Positions 1 through 7,609 of a DNA stretch of 20,359 nucleotides are shown in pieces (position 1 is the stretch's first letter; the number at the start of each line of letters is the position of its first letter). This DNA is from Sulfurivirga sp964427185. GTDB lineage: Bacteria; Pseudomonadota; Gammaproteobacteria; Thiomicrospirales; Thiomicrospiraceae. The notes beneath the pieces are model-generated. The model had not been told where the DNA came from and searched no databases. It saw only the letters and a list, made by a program, of their open reading frames with translations. The stretch covers positions 1 through 20,359 of the forward strand of contig CAYRSN010000024.1 of assembly GCA_964427185.1 (NCBI GenBank), read 5' to 3'. A program made the position numbers and the translations under genes.

Positions 1-52
1 CTAGATACGATATAGGGTAGCCACTCCGGTCATACAGGGATACAGACATAAA

Positions 53-78
53 AAAACCGGTTTCAGAGAACCGGTTTT
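53..78 (-). terminator. Rho-independent terminator of tRNA-Ser
   Basis: A perfect 10-bp inverted repeat (53-62 pairing with 69-78, core ACCGGT) has a 6-nt loop. Read on the minus strand it is followed by a run of seven T (bases 56-50). It sits just after the 3' end of the minus-strand tRNA, so it fits as that gene's terminator. The A-rich and T-rich flanks could make it work weakly in the other direction. Confidence 0.85.
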
Positions 79-87
79 ATTAAGTAA

Positions 88-178
88 TGGCGGTGAAGGA
101 GGGATTCGAACCCTCGATGGGCTTTTGACCCATACTCCCTTAGCAGGGGAGCGCCTTCAGCCTCTCGGCCACTTCACC
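88..178 (-). tRNA. tRNA-Ser (anticodon GCU)
   Basis: The reverse complement folds as a class II tRNA. The acceptor stem GGTGAAG pairs with CTTCACC, followed by discriminator G and an encoded CCA (88-90). The anticodon loop contains GCT flanked by T and AA, which reads AGC/AGU serine codons. There is a long variable arm typical of serine tRNAs, and a T-arm with GGTTCGAATCC. Length is 91 nt including CCA. It is a single-gene unit with its own promoter (192-220) and terminator (53-78). I see no integrase or direct repeat beside it to suggest use as an attachment site. Confidence 0.97.
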
Positions 179-191
179 TTGGTGGGTGCGT

Positions 192-220
192 ATATTACTT
201 TCAAATAGCTTTTTTGTAAA
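192..220 (-). promoter_or_regulatory. Sigma-70-type promoter of tRNA-Ser
   Basis: On the minus strand a -35 box TTTACA (220-215) is separated by exactly 17 nt from a -10 box TAATAT (197-192). The -10 box lies 13 nt before the tRNA 5' end at 178, which leaves room for a short leader. Both boxes match the consensus at four or five of six positions and the spacing is ideal. This is the best-formed promoter in the window. Confidence 0.7.
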
Positions 221-262
221 GCATCCTTGTATAAAATCACCTAATAAATTCTGCCACCAGGC

Positions 263-961
263 TCACATCATCTGCTGCATGATCCAAGCCGTATAAAGCT
301 GATAAACTCCAAATATCACCACCAGCAACCCAGACCCGCGTCTTACCCATATATTTCTCGCCAGCCGGGTAAAATAAAACGCAAATACACCCATCAACAT
401 CAGATTCGGCAAAGTACCCAGTCCAAATGCCAGCATCACAGCCGCCCCATTAAGCGCGCTACCAGCGCTTAGTGCCCAAATCAACATGGAATATACCAGC
501 CCGCACGGCAGCCATCCCCAGACCGCACCATACAAGTAGGCCTGGGGCAGGCTCCGCACCGGTGTCAGCTTCTGTACCAAAGGTTGCAACAATCGCCGCC
601 ATAATTTCCCGCCCGCTTGCTCAATGACTACAACGCCTTGCCATATACCTGCCAGATAAAGCCCCAGTGCAATCATGAACACTCCTGCAAGCACCTGTAA
701 AGCGCGCTGTAACGGTAAAAAAGAAACCAAGCTGACAACCGAAGCACCCAAATACCCCAGTATTCCTCCCATTAGCACATAGCTGCTAATACGCCCCAGG
801 TTATAGAAAAACTGATACAGCCCCATACGCCAGCGAGCCTGTTGAACAGAGCTCGGCAAGCTGAAGGTTAAAGCCCCCACCACACCGCCACACATGCTCA
901 AACAGTGCACGCCCCCCAAAAGCCCCACCAGTAAGGCACCAAGCAATTGCTCCCAGCTCAT
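263..961 (-). CDS. TauE/SafE-like (DsbD_2) six-helix membrane protein
   Basis: A 232-residue, very hydrophobic protein predicted to sit in the inner membrane with about six helices. Near the N-terminus it has the signature GGVHCLSMCGG, with Cys20 and Cys24. A later WLPCGLVY segment carries another cysteine that is typical of the DsbD_2 / 'sulfite exporter TauE/SafE family' proteins. In other proteobacteria relatives often lie in cbb3 oxidase maturation clusters and are thought to act in metal or reductant transport across the membrane, but no substrate can be read from sequence. Its ATG overlaps the TGA of comM (ATGA, 958-961), so it is probably translationally coupled as the last gene of the ubiK-comM unit. 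No clear terminator follows. The family call is firm; the function is open. Confidence 0.85.
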   Translation of the reverse strand: MSWEQLLGALLVGLLGGVHCLSMCGGVVGALTFSLPSSVQQARWRMGLYQFFYNLGRISSYVLMGGILGYLGASVVSLVSFLPLQRALQVLAGVFMIALGLYLAGIWQGVVVIEQAGGKLWRRLLQPLVQKLTPVRSLPQAYLYGAVWGWLPCGLVYSMLIWALSAGSALNGAAVMLAFGLGTLPNLMLMGVFAFYFTRLARNIWVRRGSGLLVVIFGVYQLYTAWIMQQMM

Positions 962-2463
962 TGCAATCCTTCTGGCAAGCGTCTCAAGCCTATCGCCTCT
1001 TGAACATGCAAAAGCTCAACACGCTCCGCCTGTGCCAAATCCGCCAGTGTTCTGGCCACTCGTAAAATACGTGTATAGCTTCGGGCGCTCAATCCCAGCT
1101 GCTGCATCGCTTGCTTTAAAAAGCGCTTGCTGGGCTGATCCAATACCACATGGGTTTCCAGAGACATACCGCTGAGCGCTGCGTTAAAACACTCCTGACG
1201 CTCAAGCTGCCGCTGCCATACCTGGGCGATTTTTTCACGCACGGTTTTACTACGCTCACCATCCGGCATAGCGGTTAAGGTTTCTGGTGGCACAGGCTGC
1301 AAACTCAGATAAATATCCATCCGATCCAACAAAGGCCCGGAAAGCTTACTCAAATAACGACGTATTTGATCAGGCGTATCTTTACATCTGGGATCTTGGG
1401 GAAAATAACCACTTGGGGAAGGGTTGCTTGCTGCCACCAGCACATGAGGGCGTGCTGGAAAGGTTACCTGCTGCCGCGCTCTGGCCAAGTGCACCTCTCC
1501 GCTTTCAAAAGGTGCACGCAGTGACTCCAAAACATCTCGACGAAACTCTGCCAACTCATCCAAGAAAAGCACACCCTGATGCGCCAGGCTCATTACACCA
1601 GGGCGCACAGGCTGTCCGCCACCTAATAGCCCTGCAACAGAAATGGTGCTTTCCGCTTTCTGATAAGGTGGCTGAAAAAACGTTGCGCCTTCACGCCGTT
1701 TGCCTGCAACAGACCAAATCGCCGCGACGGTTTGCGCCGCCTCCAGCTGCAACGGAGGCATCAATGTAGGCAGCCGCTCTGCCAACATACTTTTTCCGCA
1801 GCCAGGCGGCCCCAGCATTAAAACAGCATGCCCACCGGCAACAGCCACCTCCAGCGCACGCTTGGCTTGCAACTGCCCTTTGACCTCTACCCAATCCAAT
1901 GCAGAGACCGGATAAAACGCAACAGCCTGTTCATCCCGCGCTTTTAGTTCTCCCTGACCCTGCGCCCAGGCAGCCAGCTCGCTTAAATGCGTCACACCCA
2001 GCACATCTAAATCAGATAGCACTGCCAACTCCGCAAGGTTATCCTGCGGCACCCCCAGTGCACATTGATGTTGCAGCGCAGACAAAGCGGCAGGAAATAG
2101 CCCTTCCACCCCTCTTACTGCACCACTGAGCCCCAGCTCTCCCAACCATGCGCGCAGGGTAATAGGGGATGCAGGCAACTGCCCGGAGGCAACCAACACC
2201 CCTAAAACAATCGGCAAATCATAACGGCTGCCGCTTTTGGGTAAGTCGGCCGGCGCAAGATTCACCGTAATACGTTTATCAGGCAGCGAAAAACCACAGC
2301 TTTGCAGCGCACTGCGCACTCTTTCACGACTTTCCCGCACTGCACCTTCAGGCAACCCGACAATGGAAAAACTGGGCAAACCATTGGCCAAATGCACTTC
2401 CACTGAAACTGGCGGAGCCTCCAGGCCGGCACTGGCAAAAGTTTGGATTCTGGCAAAACTCAC
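958..2463 (-). CDS. comM: ComM / YifB-family Mg-chelatase-like AAA+ ATPase
   Basis: A 501-residue protein, the normal length for the YifB/ComM family. It has an N-terminal ChlI-type domain (about residues 20-140) and an AAA+ core with Walker A GPPGCGKS at 218-225 and Walker B LFLDEL near 299-304. A C-terminal Mg_chelatase_C helical region contains the SARSYTRILRVARTLADL stretch. ComM is known in Vibrio and relatives as a hexameric helicase that promotes branch migration when incoming single-stranded DNA recombines with the chromosome during transformation; despite old names it has no proven role in magnesium chelation. It starts 4 nt downstream of ubiK and overlaps the following membrane-protein gene by 4 nt. 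comEC at 17412-19691 is consistent with a transformation role. Confidence 0.95.
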   Translation of the reverse strand: MSFARIQTFASAGLEAPPVSVEVHLANGLPSFSIVGLPEGAVRESRERVRSALQSCGFSLPDKRITVNLAPADLPKSGSRYDLPIVLGVLVASGQLPASPITLRAWLGELGLSGAVRGVEGLFPAALSALQHQCALGVPQDNLAELAVLSDLDVLGVTHLSELAAWAQGQGELKARDEQAVAFYPVSALDWVEVKGQLQAKRALEVAVAGGHAVLMLGPPGCGKSMLAERLPTLMPPLQLEAAQTVAAIWSVAGKRREGATFFQPPYQKAESTISVAGLLGGGQPVRPGVMSLAHQGVLFLDELAEFRRDVLESLRAPFESGEVHLARARQQVTFPARPHVLVAASNPSPSGYFPQDPRCKDTPDQIRRYLSKLSGPLLDRMDIYLSLQPVPPETLTAMPDGERSKTVREKIAQVWQRQLERQECFNAALSGMSLETHVVLDQPSKRFLKQAMQQLGLSARSYTRILRVARTLADLAQAERVELLHVQEAIGLRRLPEGLQ

Positions 2464-2467
2464 AGCA

Positions 2468-2713
2468 TCAAGCTTCCCTATCTGCGAGCAAACTTTCCAG
2501 CCGTGTTTCTAACGCCTCCACTTTCTGGCGCGTTTTATAAAGCAGCTGTTGTTGCACCTCAAACTCTTCTCGACTGACACACTCCAGCTCAGCCAAGACC
2601 TTTTGCAAAGACAATTTCAGAGCCAGCTTCACATCCTCCGGCAAAGCACCAAGCTGCGGTGGCAACTGCTGAAAAACACGGCTGATGGCATGGGCAATCT
2701 GATCAGGCTGCAT
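2468..2713 (-). CDS. ubiK: UbiK (YqiC/BMFP family) ubiquinone biosynthesis accessory factor
   Basis: An 81-residue protein with the UbiK/YqiC pattern: an amphipathic N-terminal helix (about 1-20, the presumed membrane-contacting part), then a charged C-terminal coiled coil from about residue 45 (EEFEVQQQLLYKTRQKVEALETRLESL). In E. coli UbiK binds UbiJ and helps the aerobic ubiquinone-biosynthesis complex. A ribosome site GGAG lies about 6 nt before the ATG. It is the first gene of the minus-strand unit ubiK-comM-TauE-like. A ubiK-comM pairing is common in Pseudomonas and other gammaproteobacteria. The 66-nt gap to the divergent diguanylate cyclase is AT-rich and must hold both promoters. Confidence 0.9.
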   Translation of the reverse strand: MQPDQIAHAISRVFQQLPPQLGALPEDVKLALKLSLQKVLAELECVSREEFEVQQQLLYKTRQKVEALETRLESLLADREA

Positions 2714-2779
2714 CTAACACTCCAAAAAGATTTAAAATAAGAAATAGTATAAACTTCTAACGATTTAAGGAGCCACTTT

Positions 2780-3835
2780 ATGGCCCTGCGCTATGACATT
2801 TTGGCAGAAACGGGCTCGCGTCCAGAAAAGATTTTCCAACAGGTTGTAGAGGCTTTTAAAACCTATAACATCACACCCAATCCCGCTAATTTTGCCGTGT
2901 TCTACACCTACTATAACGGCAACATCCCCCAGCTGAGCGCTGAGCTGAACACCATTCTGAAGAATGAATACGGCTACCAGAATCGTTACGGAAAAGAGCT
3001 CTTCGAAAAATACCTTCTTCATGAGGACAACGTCCTCTCAGAGCTGGATCGTGCCATTCGCCACCTGCTGTCTAATCTGGCCAAACGCATTGAGCGGCTG
3101 GCGCTTAAATTTGAGCAGCAGAGCAAAACACTTGAGGAAGTCAGTGAGAAACTCAACACCCCTCTCGACCAAGCGCAACTGACAGAGCTGACCCAATCCG
3201 TACTCGATACGGCACGCGCACTGCATGACGATACCAACCAGTTCGAACATGTCATTCTCACCTCGGCACAAGAGATCCAGCGGCTACGTAAGGAGCTGAT
3301 CGAAGCACGCATGGAAAGCATGAAAGATGAGCTCACCGGCTTACTGAACCGCCGTGCTTTTAACGATGCGCTGGCCGAAATGACCGCCGCCTACGAAAAC
3401 AAGCCTGATCAGCTGCATCTGATCATGACTGACATTGATCACTTTAAAAACTTCAATGACACCTTCGGACACCTGACAGGCGACAGCGTATTACGTTATT
3501 TTGCAAAACTGATGCAAACCACCAAACGAGAGAATGAAAACATCTTCCGCTACGGCGGAGAAGAATTTGCCATACTAACCTGGGACGAGCCTTTAGAGGC
3601 CGCCGTCGCACGTGCCGAACAGCTCCGTAGCGAACTCACCAAAGCCCGCCTGAAACGGAGAACGGACAACACGCTGTTACCCACTATTACCGCCTCATTC
3701 GGTGTGGGCGAGTTCAAAGGTGCCGAAGATAGCATTGAAGCCTTTATTGAACGCGCCGACAAGGCGCTTTATCTGGCAAAAAAATGTGGGCGCAACCAGG
3801 TTAAAACTGAACTTGATCAGGGATGCGACGCCTGA
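2780..3835 (+). CDS. Diguanylate cyclase (GGDEF domain, uncharacterised N-terminal region)
   Basis: A 351-residue soluble protein predicted to make the second messenger cyclic di-GMP from two GTP. The GGDEF domain runs from about residue 181 (DELTGLLNRR at 183-192) to about 345. It has the metal-binding DIDHFKNFND (Asp218) and the active-site motif GGEEF (259-263), so it should be catalytic. The product-inhibition site nine residues upstream reads RENE (250-253) rather than RxxD, so feedback inhibition may be weakened. The N-terminal 170 residues lack membrane helices: an NPANFAVFYTYYNG segment (about 34-47) resembles a region seen in other proteobacterial GGDEF proteins, and a coiled coil (about 90-180) leads into the GGDEF. 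A strong ribosome site AAGGAG lies 8 nt before the ATG. The last 19 nt overlap the converging SPOR gene. There is no EAL domain. Confidence 0.93.
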   Translation: MALRYDILAETGSRPEKIFQQVVEAFKTYNITPNPANFAVFYTYYNGNIPQLSAELNTILKNEYGYQNRYGKELFEKYLLHEDNVLSELDRAIRHLLSNLAKRIERLALKFEQQSKTLEEVSEKLNTPLDQAQLTELTQSVLDTARALHDDTNQFEHVILTSAQEIQRLRKELIEARMESMKDELTGLLNRRAFNDALAEMTAAYENKPDQLHLIMTDIDHFKNFNDTFGHLTGDSVLRYFAKLMQTTKRENENIFRYGGEEFAILTWDEPLEAAVARAEQLRSELTKARLKRRTDNTLLPTITASFGVGEFKGAEDSIEAFIERADKALYLAKKCGRNQVKTELDQGCDA

Positions 3836-4383
3836 GCGTCTACAGCCGGTGACAGCTTCACTACCAGCACCTGAGCTCCTGCTTTTTTTAACTGATTACG
3901 CAGCCGAATCACATCCAATTTGTTATCCAAAGGAGATGAACGTAGCTGATAAAGCACCCGACCGGCCTTTTCAAACACACGTATTTGTAACTGATCAAAT
4001 CCCTTCCGCGCCAAACGTTGCAACTCTTTTTGTGCCGCCTCCATTCGCCCAAAAGTACCAGCCACCAATACAACCGGTTGCGCCAAATGCACCGGCAAAG
4101 GCTCCACATCAACTTTTACGGCCATTTTAGGCAAGCTTTCATAAAAGCTGAAAGCCATTGCAGAAGTACTTTCCTGCTGTACAGCCTCATGTTCCGGCAA
4201 CTGAATGGAAGCAGAAGTGTCTGCCGGTTCCTTTTCTGAAGAAAAGAGCGCCCAAGGCAAAAAACTCATGCCCCATAGTACACCGGCCAGCAATAGCCCC
4301 ACCCCCCCCCACTTCAACAACGCGCGCCTGCGTGCCTGCGCACGCTGTAAACGTACCTGCTGCGTTTTTCGAATCGGTGTCAT
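3817..4383 (-). CDS. SPOR-domain membrane protein (FtsN-like)
   Basis: A 188-residue single-pass membrane protein with a basic cytoplasmic N-terminus (residues 1-24, rich in Arg), one transmembrane helix (about 24-42), a periplasmic linker, and a C-terminal SPOR-like domain (about 100-180, starting near QPVVLVAGTFGRMEAA). SPOR domains bind denuded septal peptidoglycan, so a role at the division site like FtsN is plausible. It begins 1 nt after the argS stop, and argS followed by a SPOR gene is a familiar order in Pseudomonas, where hslV follows; here hslVU is absent. The coding strand has a run of nine G at codons 25-28, right at the edge of the helix. Its 3' end overlaps the diguanylate cyclase gene by 19 nt. 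Confidence 0.87.
   Translation of the reverse strand: MTPIRKTQQVRLQRAQARRRALLKWGGVGLLLAGVLWGMSFLPWALFSSEKEPADTSASIQLPEHEAVQQESTSAMAFSFYESLPKMAVKVDVEPLPVHLAQPVVLVAGTFGRMEAAQKELQRLARKGFDQLQIRVFEKAGRVLYQLRSSPLDNKLDVIRLRNQLKKAGAQVLVVKLSPAVDAQASHP
4302..4310 (-). repeat. Homopolymer tract G9 in the SPOR gene
   Basis: Nine consecutive C on the plus strand (G on the coding strand) followed, after one other base, by four more. The tract codes for Trp25-Gly26-Gly27-Val28 of the SPOR protein, just before or inside its transmembrane helix. A gain or loss of one base would truncate the protein. The frame is intact here with nine. Confidence 0.9.
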
Positions 4384-4384
4384 C

Positions 4385-6139
4385 TCACATAGTCTCAGGT
4401 GCAGAAACGCCCAGCAATGCCAAACCGTTATAAATCACCTGCTTCACCGCAGCCACCAGCGTTAAGCGCGCATGGCGTAAAGCGGCATCCTCCACCAAAA
4501 AAGGCGTGCTATTGTAGTAGCTATGCAGTTTATGCGCCAGATCACGCAGATAATACGCAACCAAATGCGGCTCTCGACTTGTCGCCGCCCGGGCAATCAG
4601 CTCTGGAAAACGCACCAGCAGCGCCGCAATCTCTTTTTCGACTTCCTCTTCCAGAAGATTCAGGTTTTCCACACCGACTTGGCGATTCCACGCCATTCCC
4701 TTTTCCTCAGCCTGACGCAGCACCGAGGCAATCCGCGCATGCGCATACTGAATATAGTAAACCGGGTTATCATTGCTCTGAGATTTAGCCAGATCCAAGT
4801 CAAAATCCATATGCTGCTCTGACTTGCGCATCACATAGAAAAACCGCGCCGCATCCGTGCCCACTTCCTCCCGCAGCTCCCGCAGCGTGACAAACTGCCC
4901 GGAACGTGTTGACATGGGCACCTTTTCCCCACCGCGCCATAAGGTTGCAAACTGCACCAACAACACCTCCAGCGCCGCATCATTCAGCGCCAGCGCCTTC
5001 AGTGCCGCTTTCACCCTGGGAATATAGCCATGATGATCCGCGCCCCAAATATCAATTAAGTGCTCAAAGCCACGCTCAAACTTATTCAAGTGGTAAGCAA
5101 TATCTGAAGCAAAATAGGTTTTTACCCCATTATCCCTCACCACCACCCGGTCTTTCTCATCCCCAAACGCCGTTGAGCGGAACCACAGCGCGCCCTCTTT
5201 TTCATAGATAAAGCTCGCCTGCTGCAACTTTTCAATCACAGCATCTACCAATCCGCTGTCAAACAGGCTCTGCTCTGAAAACCAATTATCAAAAGTCACG
5301 CGAAATTCAGCCAGATCCTCCCGGATATCTCCCAGGATGGACTCCAGGGCAACCCGATGCACCAGGGCATACTGCTCTCCCAGCAACTGCTTGGCCGCCG
5401 CGATCAACCCATCAATATGCGCTTCTTTATCACCTGCCGGTGCATCCTTAGGCACCCCAGCATATACCTCTTCCACAGAGCGGTGCAGTGCCTCACCTAC
5501 ACGGCTTTTCACTTCCTCAGCAATGTCCCGAATATAATCGCCCTGGTAACCATTCGTCGGAAATGAAAAACGCTCCCCCAGCAGCTCCAGATAACGCAGC
5601 CATACTGAAGTTGCCAGAATATCCATCTGGCGACCTGCATCATTGACGTAATATTCACGTGTTACCTGATAACCTGCCGCCTCCAGCAGGTTGCTTAAAG
5701 AAGCGCCATAAGCCGCTCCCCGGCCATGCCCCACGTGCAATGGGCCTGTGGGGTTGGCAGATACGAATTCCACCAGCACAGATTGCCCACCGCCTGCATC
5801 ACTGCATCCATAGGCCTCCCCTTGCTCCAAAATGGCAGGCACCACGGAAAACTTACTGTCATCGGCAACAAAAAAGTTAATAAACCCGGGGCCTGCAATC
5901 TCCACTTTCACCAGCCATGCCGCTTCAGGCAAGGCCGCAACGATCAGCTCCGCCATCTCCCGCGGTGCCTTACCGGCAGGCTTGGCCAGCACCATAGCCA
6001 AATTGGTAGCAAAATCCCCATGCGCTTTATCACGGGTATGATCCACACGCACCTGAGGCATTAAGTCTGACGGCAACAATGATTGCGCTTTAAGCGTATC
6101 AATGCACTGTGAAAGAGTCTGGACAATCTGATTTTTCAT
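4385..6139 (-). CDS. argS: Arginine--tRNA ligase
   Basis: A 584-residue class I aminoacyl-tRNA synthetase that charges tRNA-Arg with arginine using ATP in the cytoplasm. The HIGH-type motif is HVGH at 135-138 (within ANPTGPLHVGHGRG). The KMSKS counterpart is the MSTRSG loop near 409, the usual divergent form in ArgRS. The N-terminal Add-1 domain (about 1-110) and the C-terminal DALR anticodon-binding domain (about 460-584) are both present. The start MKNQIVQTL fits other gammaproteobacterial ArgS N-termini, but no clear Shine-Dalgarno precedes it; the leader is very AT-rich. The SPOR gene follows after 1 nt, so the two are almost certainly cotranscribed. Confidence 0.98.
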   Translation of the reverse strand: MKNQIVQTLSQCIDTLKAQSLLPSDLMPQVRVDHTRDKAHGDFATNLAMVLAKPAGKAPREMAELIVAALPEAAWLVKVEIAGPGFINFFVADDSKFSVVPAILEQGEAYGCSDAGGGQSVLVEFVSANPTGPLHVGHGRGAAYGASLSNLLEAAGYQVTREYYVNDAGRQMDILATSVWLRYLELLGERFSFPTNGYQGDYIRDIAEEVKSRVGEALHRSVEEVYAGVPKDAPAGDKEAHIDGLIAAAKQLLGEQYALVHRVALESILGDIREDLAEFRVTFDNWFSEQSLFDSGLVDAVIEKLQQASFIYEKEGALWFRSTAFGDEKDRVVVRDNGVKTYFASDIAYHLNKFERGFEHLIDIWGADHHGYIPRVKAALKALALNDAALEVLLVQFATLWRGGEKVPMSTRSGQFVTLRELREEVGTDAARFFYVMRKSEQHMDFDLDLAKSQSNDNPVYYIQYAHARIASVLRQAEEKGMAWNRQVGVENLNLLEEEVEKEIAALLVRFPELIARAATSREPHLVAYYLRDLAHKLHSYYNSTPFLVEDAALRHARLTLVAAVKQVIYNGLALLGVSAPETM

Positions 6140-6198
6140 AATGAAATTTCAATATCTTTTAGTTTAAAAAAGAAAATATTTTAAGAAAAAGGCTACAC

Positions 6199-6243
6199 GC
6201 ACGTTTGCCACCAGGCGCCTTACACACCCGTGGCTTAACGTGC
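6199..6243 (-). other. Imperfect hairpin between nhaA and argS
   Basis: Bases 6199-6211 (GCACGTTTGCCAC) pair with 6230-6243 as a 12-bp stem with one unpaired base on one side, leaving an 18-nt loop that itself contains the palindrome AGGCGCCT. On the minus strand the stem is followed, after 8 nt, by TTTTTCTT. It lies after the nhaA stop and before argS. It could be a poor terminator of the rluD-pgeF-nhaA unit or a structured leader of argS. The gap before the T-run is longer than in standard intrinsic terminators. Confidence 0.4.
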
Positions 6244-6253
6244 TGAGCAAAGA

Positions 6254-7609
6254 TTACTTGGTACGGCCTACCCAGCGTAACCACACATAGCCAGAGATAC
6301 CGGCCAGCAAGGAAGCCATCAGAATCCCCATCTTGGCCTGCTGTAACAACTCAGGATGCCCCGGCCAGGCCAGCTCGGCAACAAAGATCGACATGGTAAA
6401 CCCAATACCGCCCAAAAAGCCAATGCCTACCAGCTGATGCATCCGCGCACCTGAGGGTAGCGTTGCCATGCCAAGCTTTACGGCCAGCCATGCAAACCCT
6501 GCAATGCCCAGCATTTTACCCAGCACCAACCCCAGAATAATACCCAATGACACTGGGTGCTGAAAAGCACTGACCAGCGCCTCACCATTGATATGAATCC
6601 CCGCGTTTGCCAACGCAAACAGCGGAATCACCATCAATGCCACCGGCAGATGCAACGCATGCTCAAGCCGCATGGAAGGCGGCTGCACATCACGCACCAC
6701 CGAGCCAACCGTACGAATAATCCCCTTCTGGGTTTCATCCAGCACCGGTGCTTCATATTTCGGCGTTTGGCGGAATTTAGTCAAAAACCCATCCAGCAGC
6801 TCATCAAATGCTTGGGGGCGGATTTTCGGCCGAGCTGGAATAGCCAGAGCGGTCAACACCCCAGCAATAGTGGCATGCACACCTGAAGCCAGCATAAAGC
6901 TCCACATCACCACCCCACCTAAAGCATAAGGCCAGGCGCGATAGATGCCCATCAGGTTAAACATCCATAAAATACCCAGTACGGCAATAGAGGCCAGCAG
7001 CGCATCCAGTACAATCGTATCCGTGTAGAAAATCGCGATTACCGCAACCACCCCCAAGTCATCCACAATTGCCAATGCTACCAAAAAGGTCACCAGAGCC
7101 GCCGGTACCCAGCGGCTCAGCAGCATCAGCGTCGCAATTGCAAAGGCGATATCCGTTGCCATAGGAATGCCCCAACCGTTGATGGTTGGCTCGCCCCAGT
7201 TAATGGCGACATAAATTAAAGCAGGCATCACCATCCCACCAATGGCTGCCATAACCGGTAGCATGGCCGCTTTTAAATCCGACAGCTCCCCGACCAGCAG
7301 TTCCCGTTTGATCTCCAGCCCGATCAGAAAGAAAAAGAAAGCCATCAATCCATCATTGATCCAATGATGCAGGCTCATGCTCACCTGCCACTCCCCCAGT
7401 GCCAGCGTCAGCTTCTGCTCAAACAGGTGGTGATAACCGGCGCCGATAGGCGAGTTCGCCAAAATAAGCGCCACAATTGTCATGCTCAACAAGGCCATGG
7501 CGGAGGCCGTCTGCGTATGCAAAAAGGCTTCCAGTGGTGTCAATACACGATCCGTCACTCGCTCCCACGGTGCGTATAAACGAAAACGCTCAGGCATTTG
7601 ATTATTCAT
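6254..7609 (-). CDS. nhaA: Na+/H+ antiporter NhaA
   Basis: An inner-membrane antiporter of about 12 helices that exports Na+ (or Li+) in exchange for protons. The essential paired aspartates appear as IVDDLG (Asp183-Asp184 from this start), and the surrounding helices match the family throughout. At 451 residues it is longer than E. coli NhaA (388). The extra length is partly a hydrophilic loop, about residues 265-325 (from RPKIRPQAFDELL), as in other long NhaA proteins. I chose the ATG at 7609 because GGAGG lies 8 nt upstream and it overlaps the pgeF stop as ATGA; an ATG 18 nt earlier has no ribosome site. It is the last gene of rluD-pgeF-nhaA. Confidence 0.96.
   Translation of the reverse strand: MNNQMPERFRLYAPWERVTDRVLTPLEAFLHTQTASAMALLSMTIVALILANSPIGAGYHHLFEQKLTLALGEWQVSMSLHHWINDGLMAFFFFLIGLEIKRELLVGELSDLKAAMLPVMAAIGGMVMPALIYVAINWGEPTINGWGIPMATDIAFAIATLMLLSRWVPAALVTFLVALAIVDDLGVVAVIAIFYTDTIVLDALLASIAVLGILWMFNLMGIYRAWPYALGGVVMWSFMLASGVHATIAGVLTALAIPARPKIRPQAFDELLDGFLTKFRQTPKYEAPVLDETQKGIIRTVGSVVRDVQPPSMRLEHALHLPVALMVIPLFALANAGIHINGEALVSAFQHPVSLGIILGLVLGKMLGIAGFAWLAVKLGMATLPSGARMHQLVGIGFLGGIGFTMSIFVAELAWPGHPELLQQAKMGILMASLLAGISGYVWLRWVGRTK

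Noticed and set aside
1..46. Possible small gene at the left edge
   Set aside because: No frame with a start, ribosome site or coding character; nothing identifiable.
88..178. tRNA-Ser as an integration site for a mobile element
   Set aside because: No integrase gene, no direct repeat of the tRNA 3' end and no atypical genes lie beside it in the window.
1287..1769. A 160-codon plus-strand open frame inside comM
   Set aside because: It is antisense to a full-length, motif-complete comM, and its translation shows no domain.
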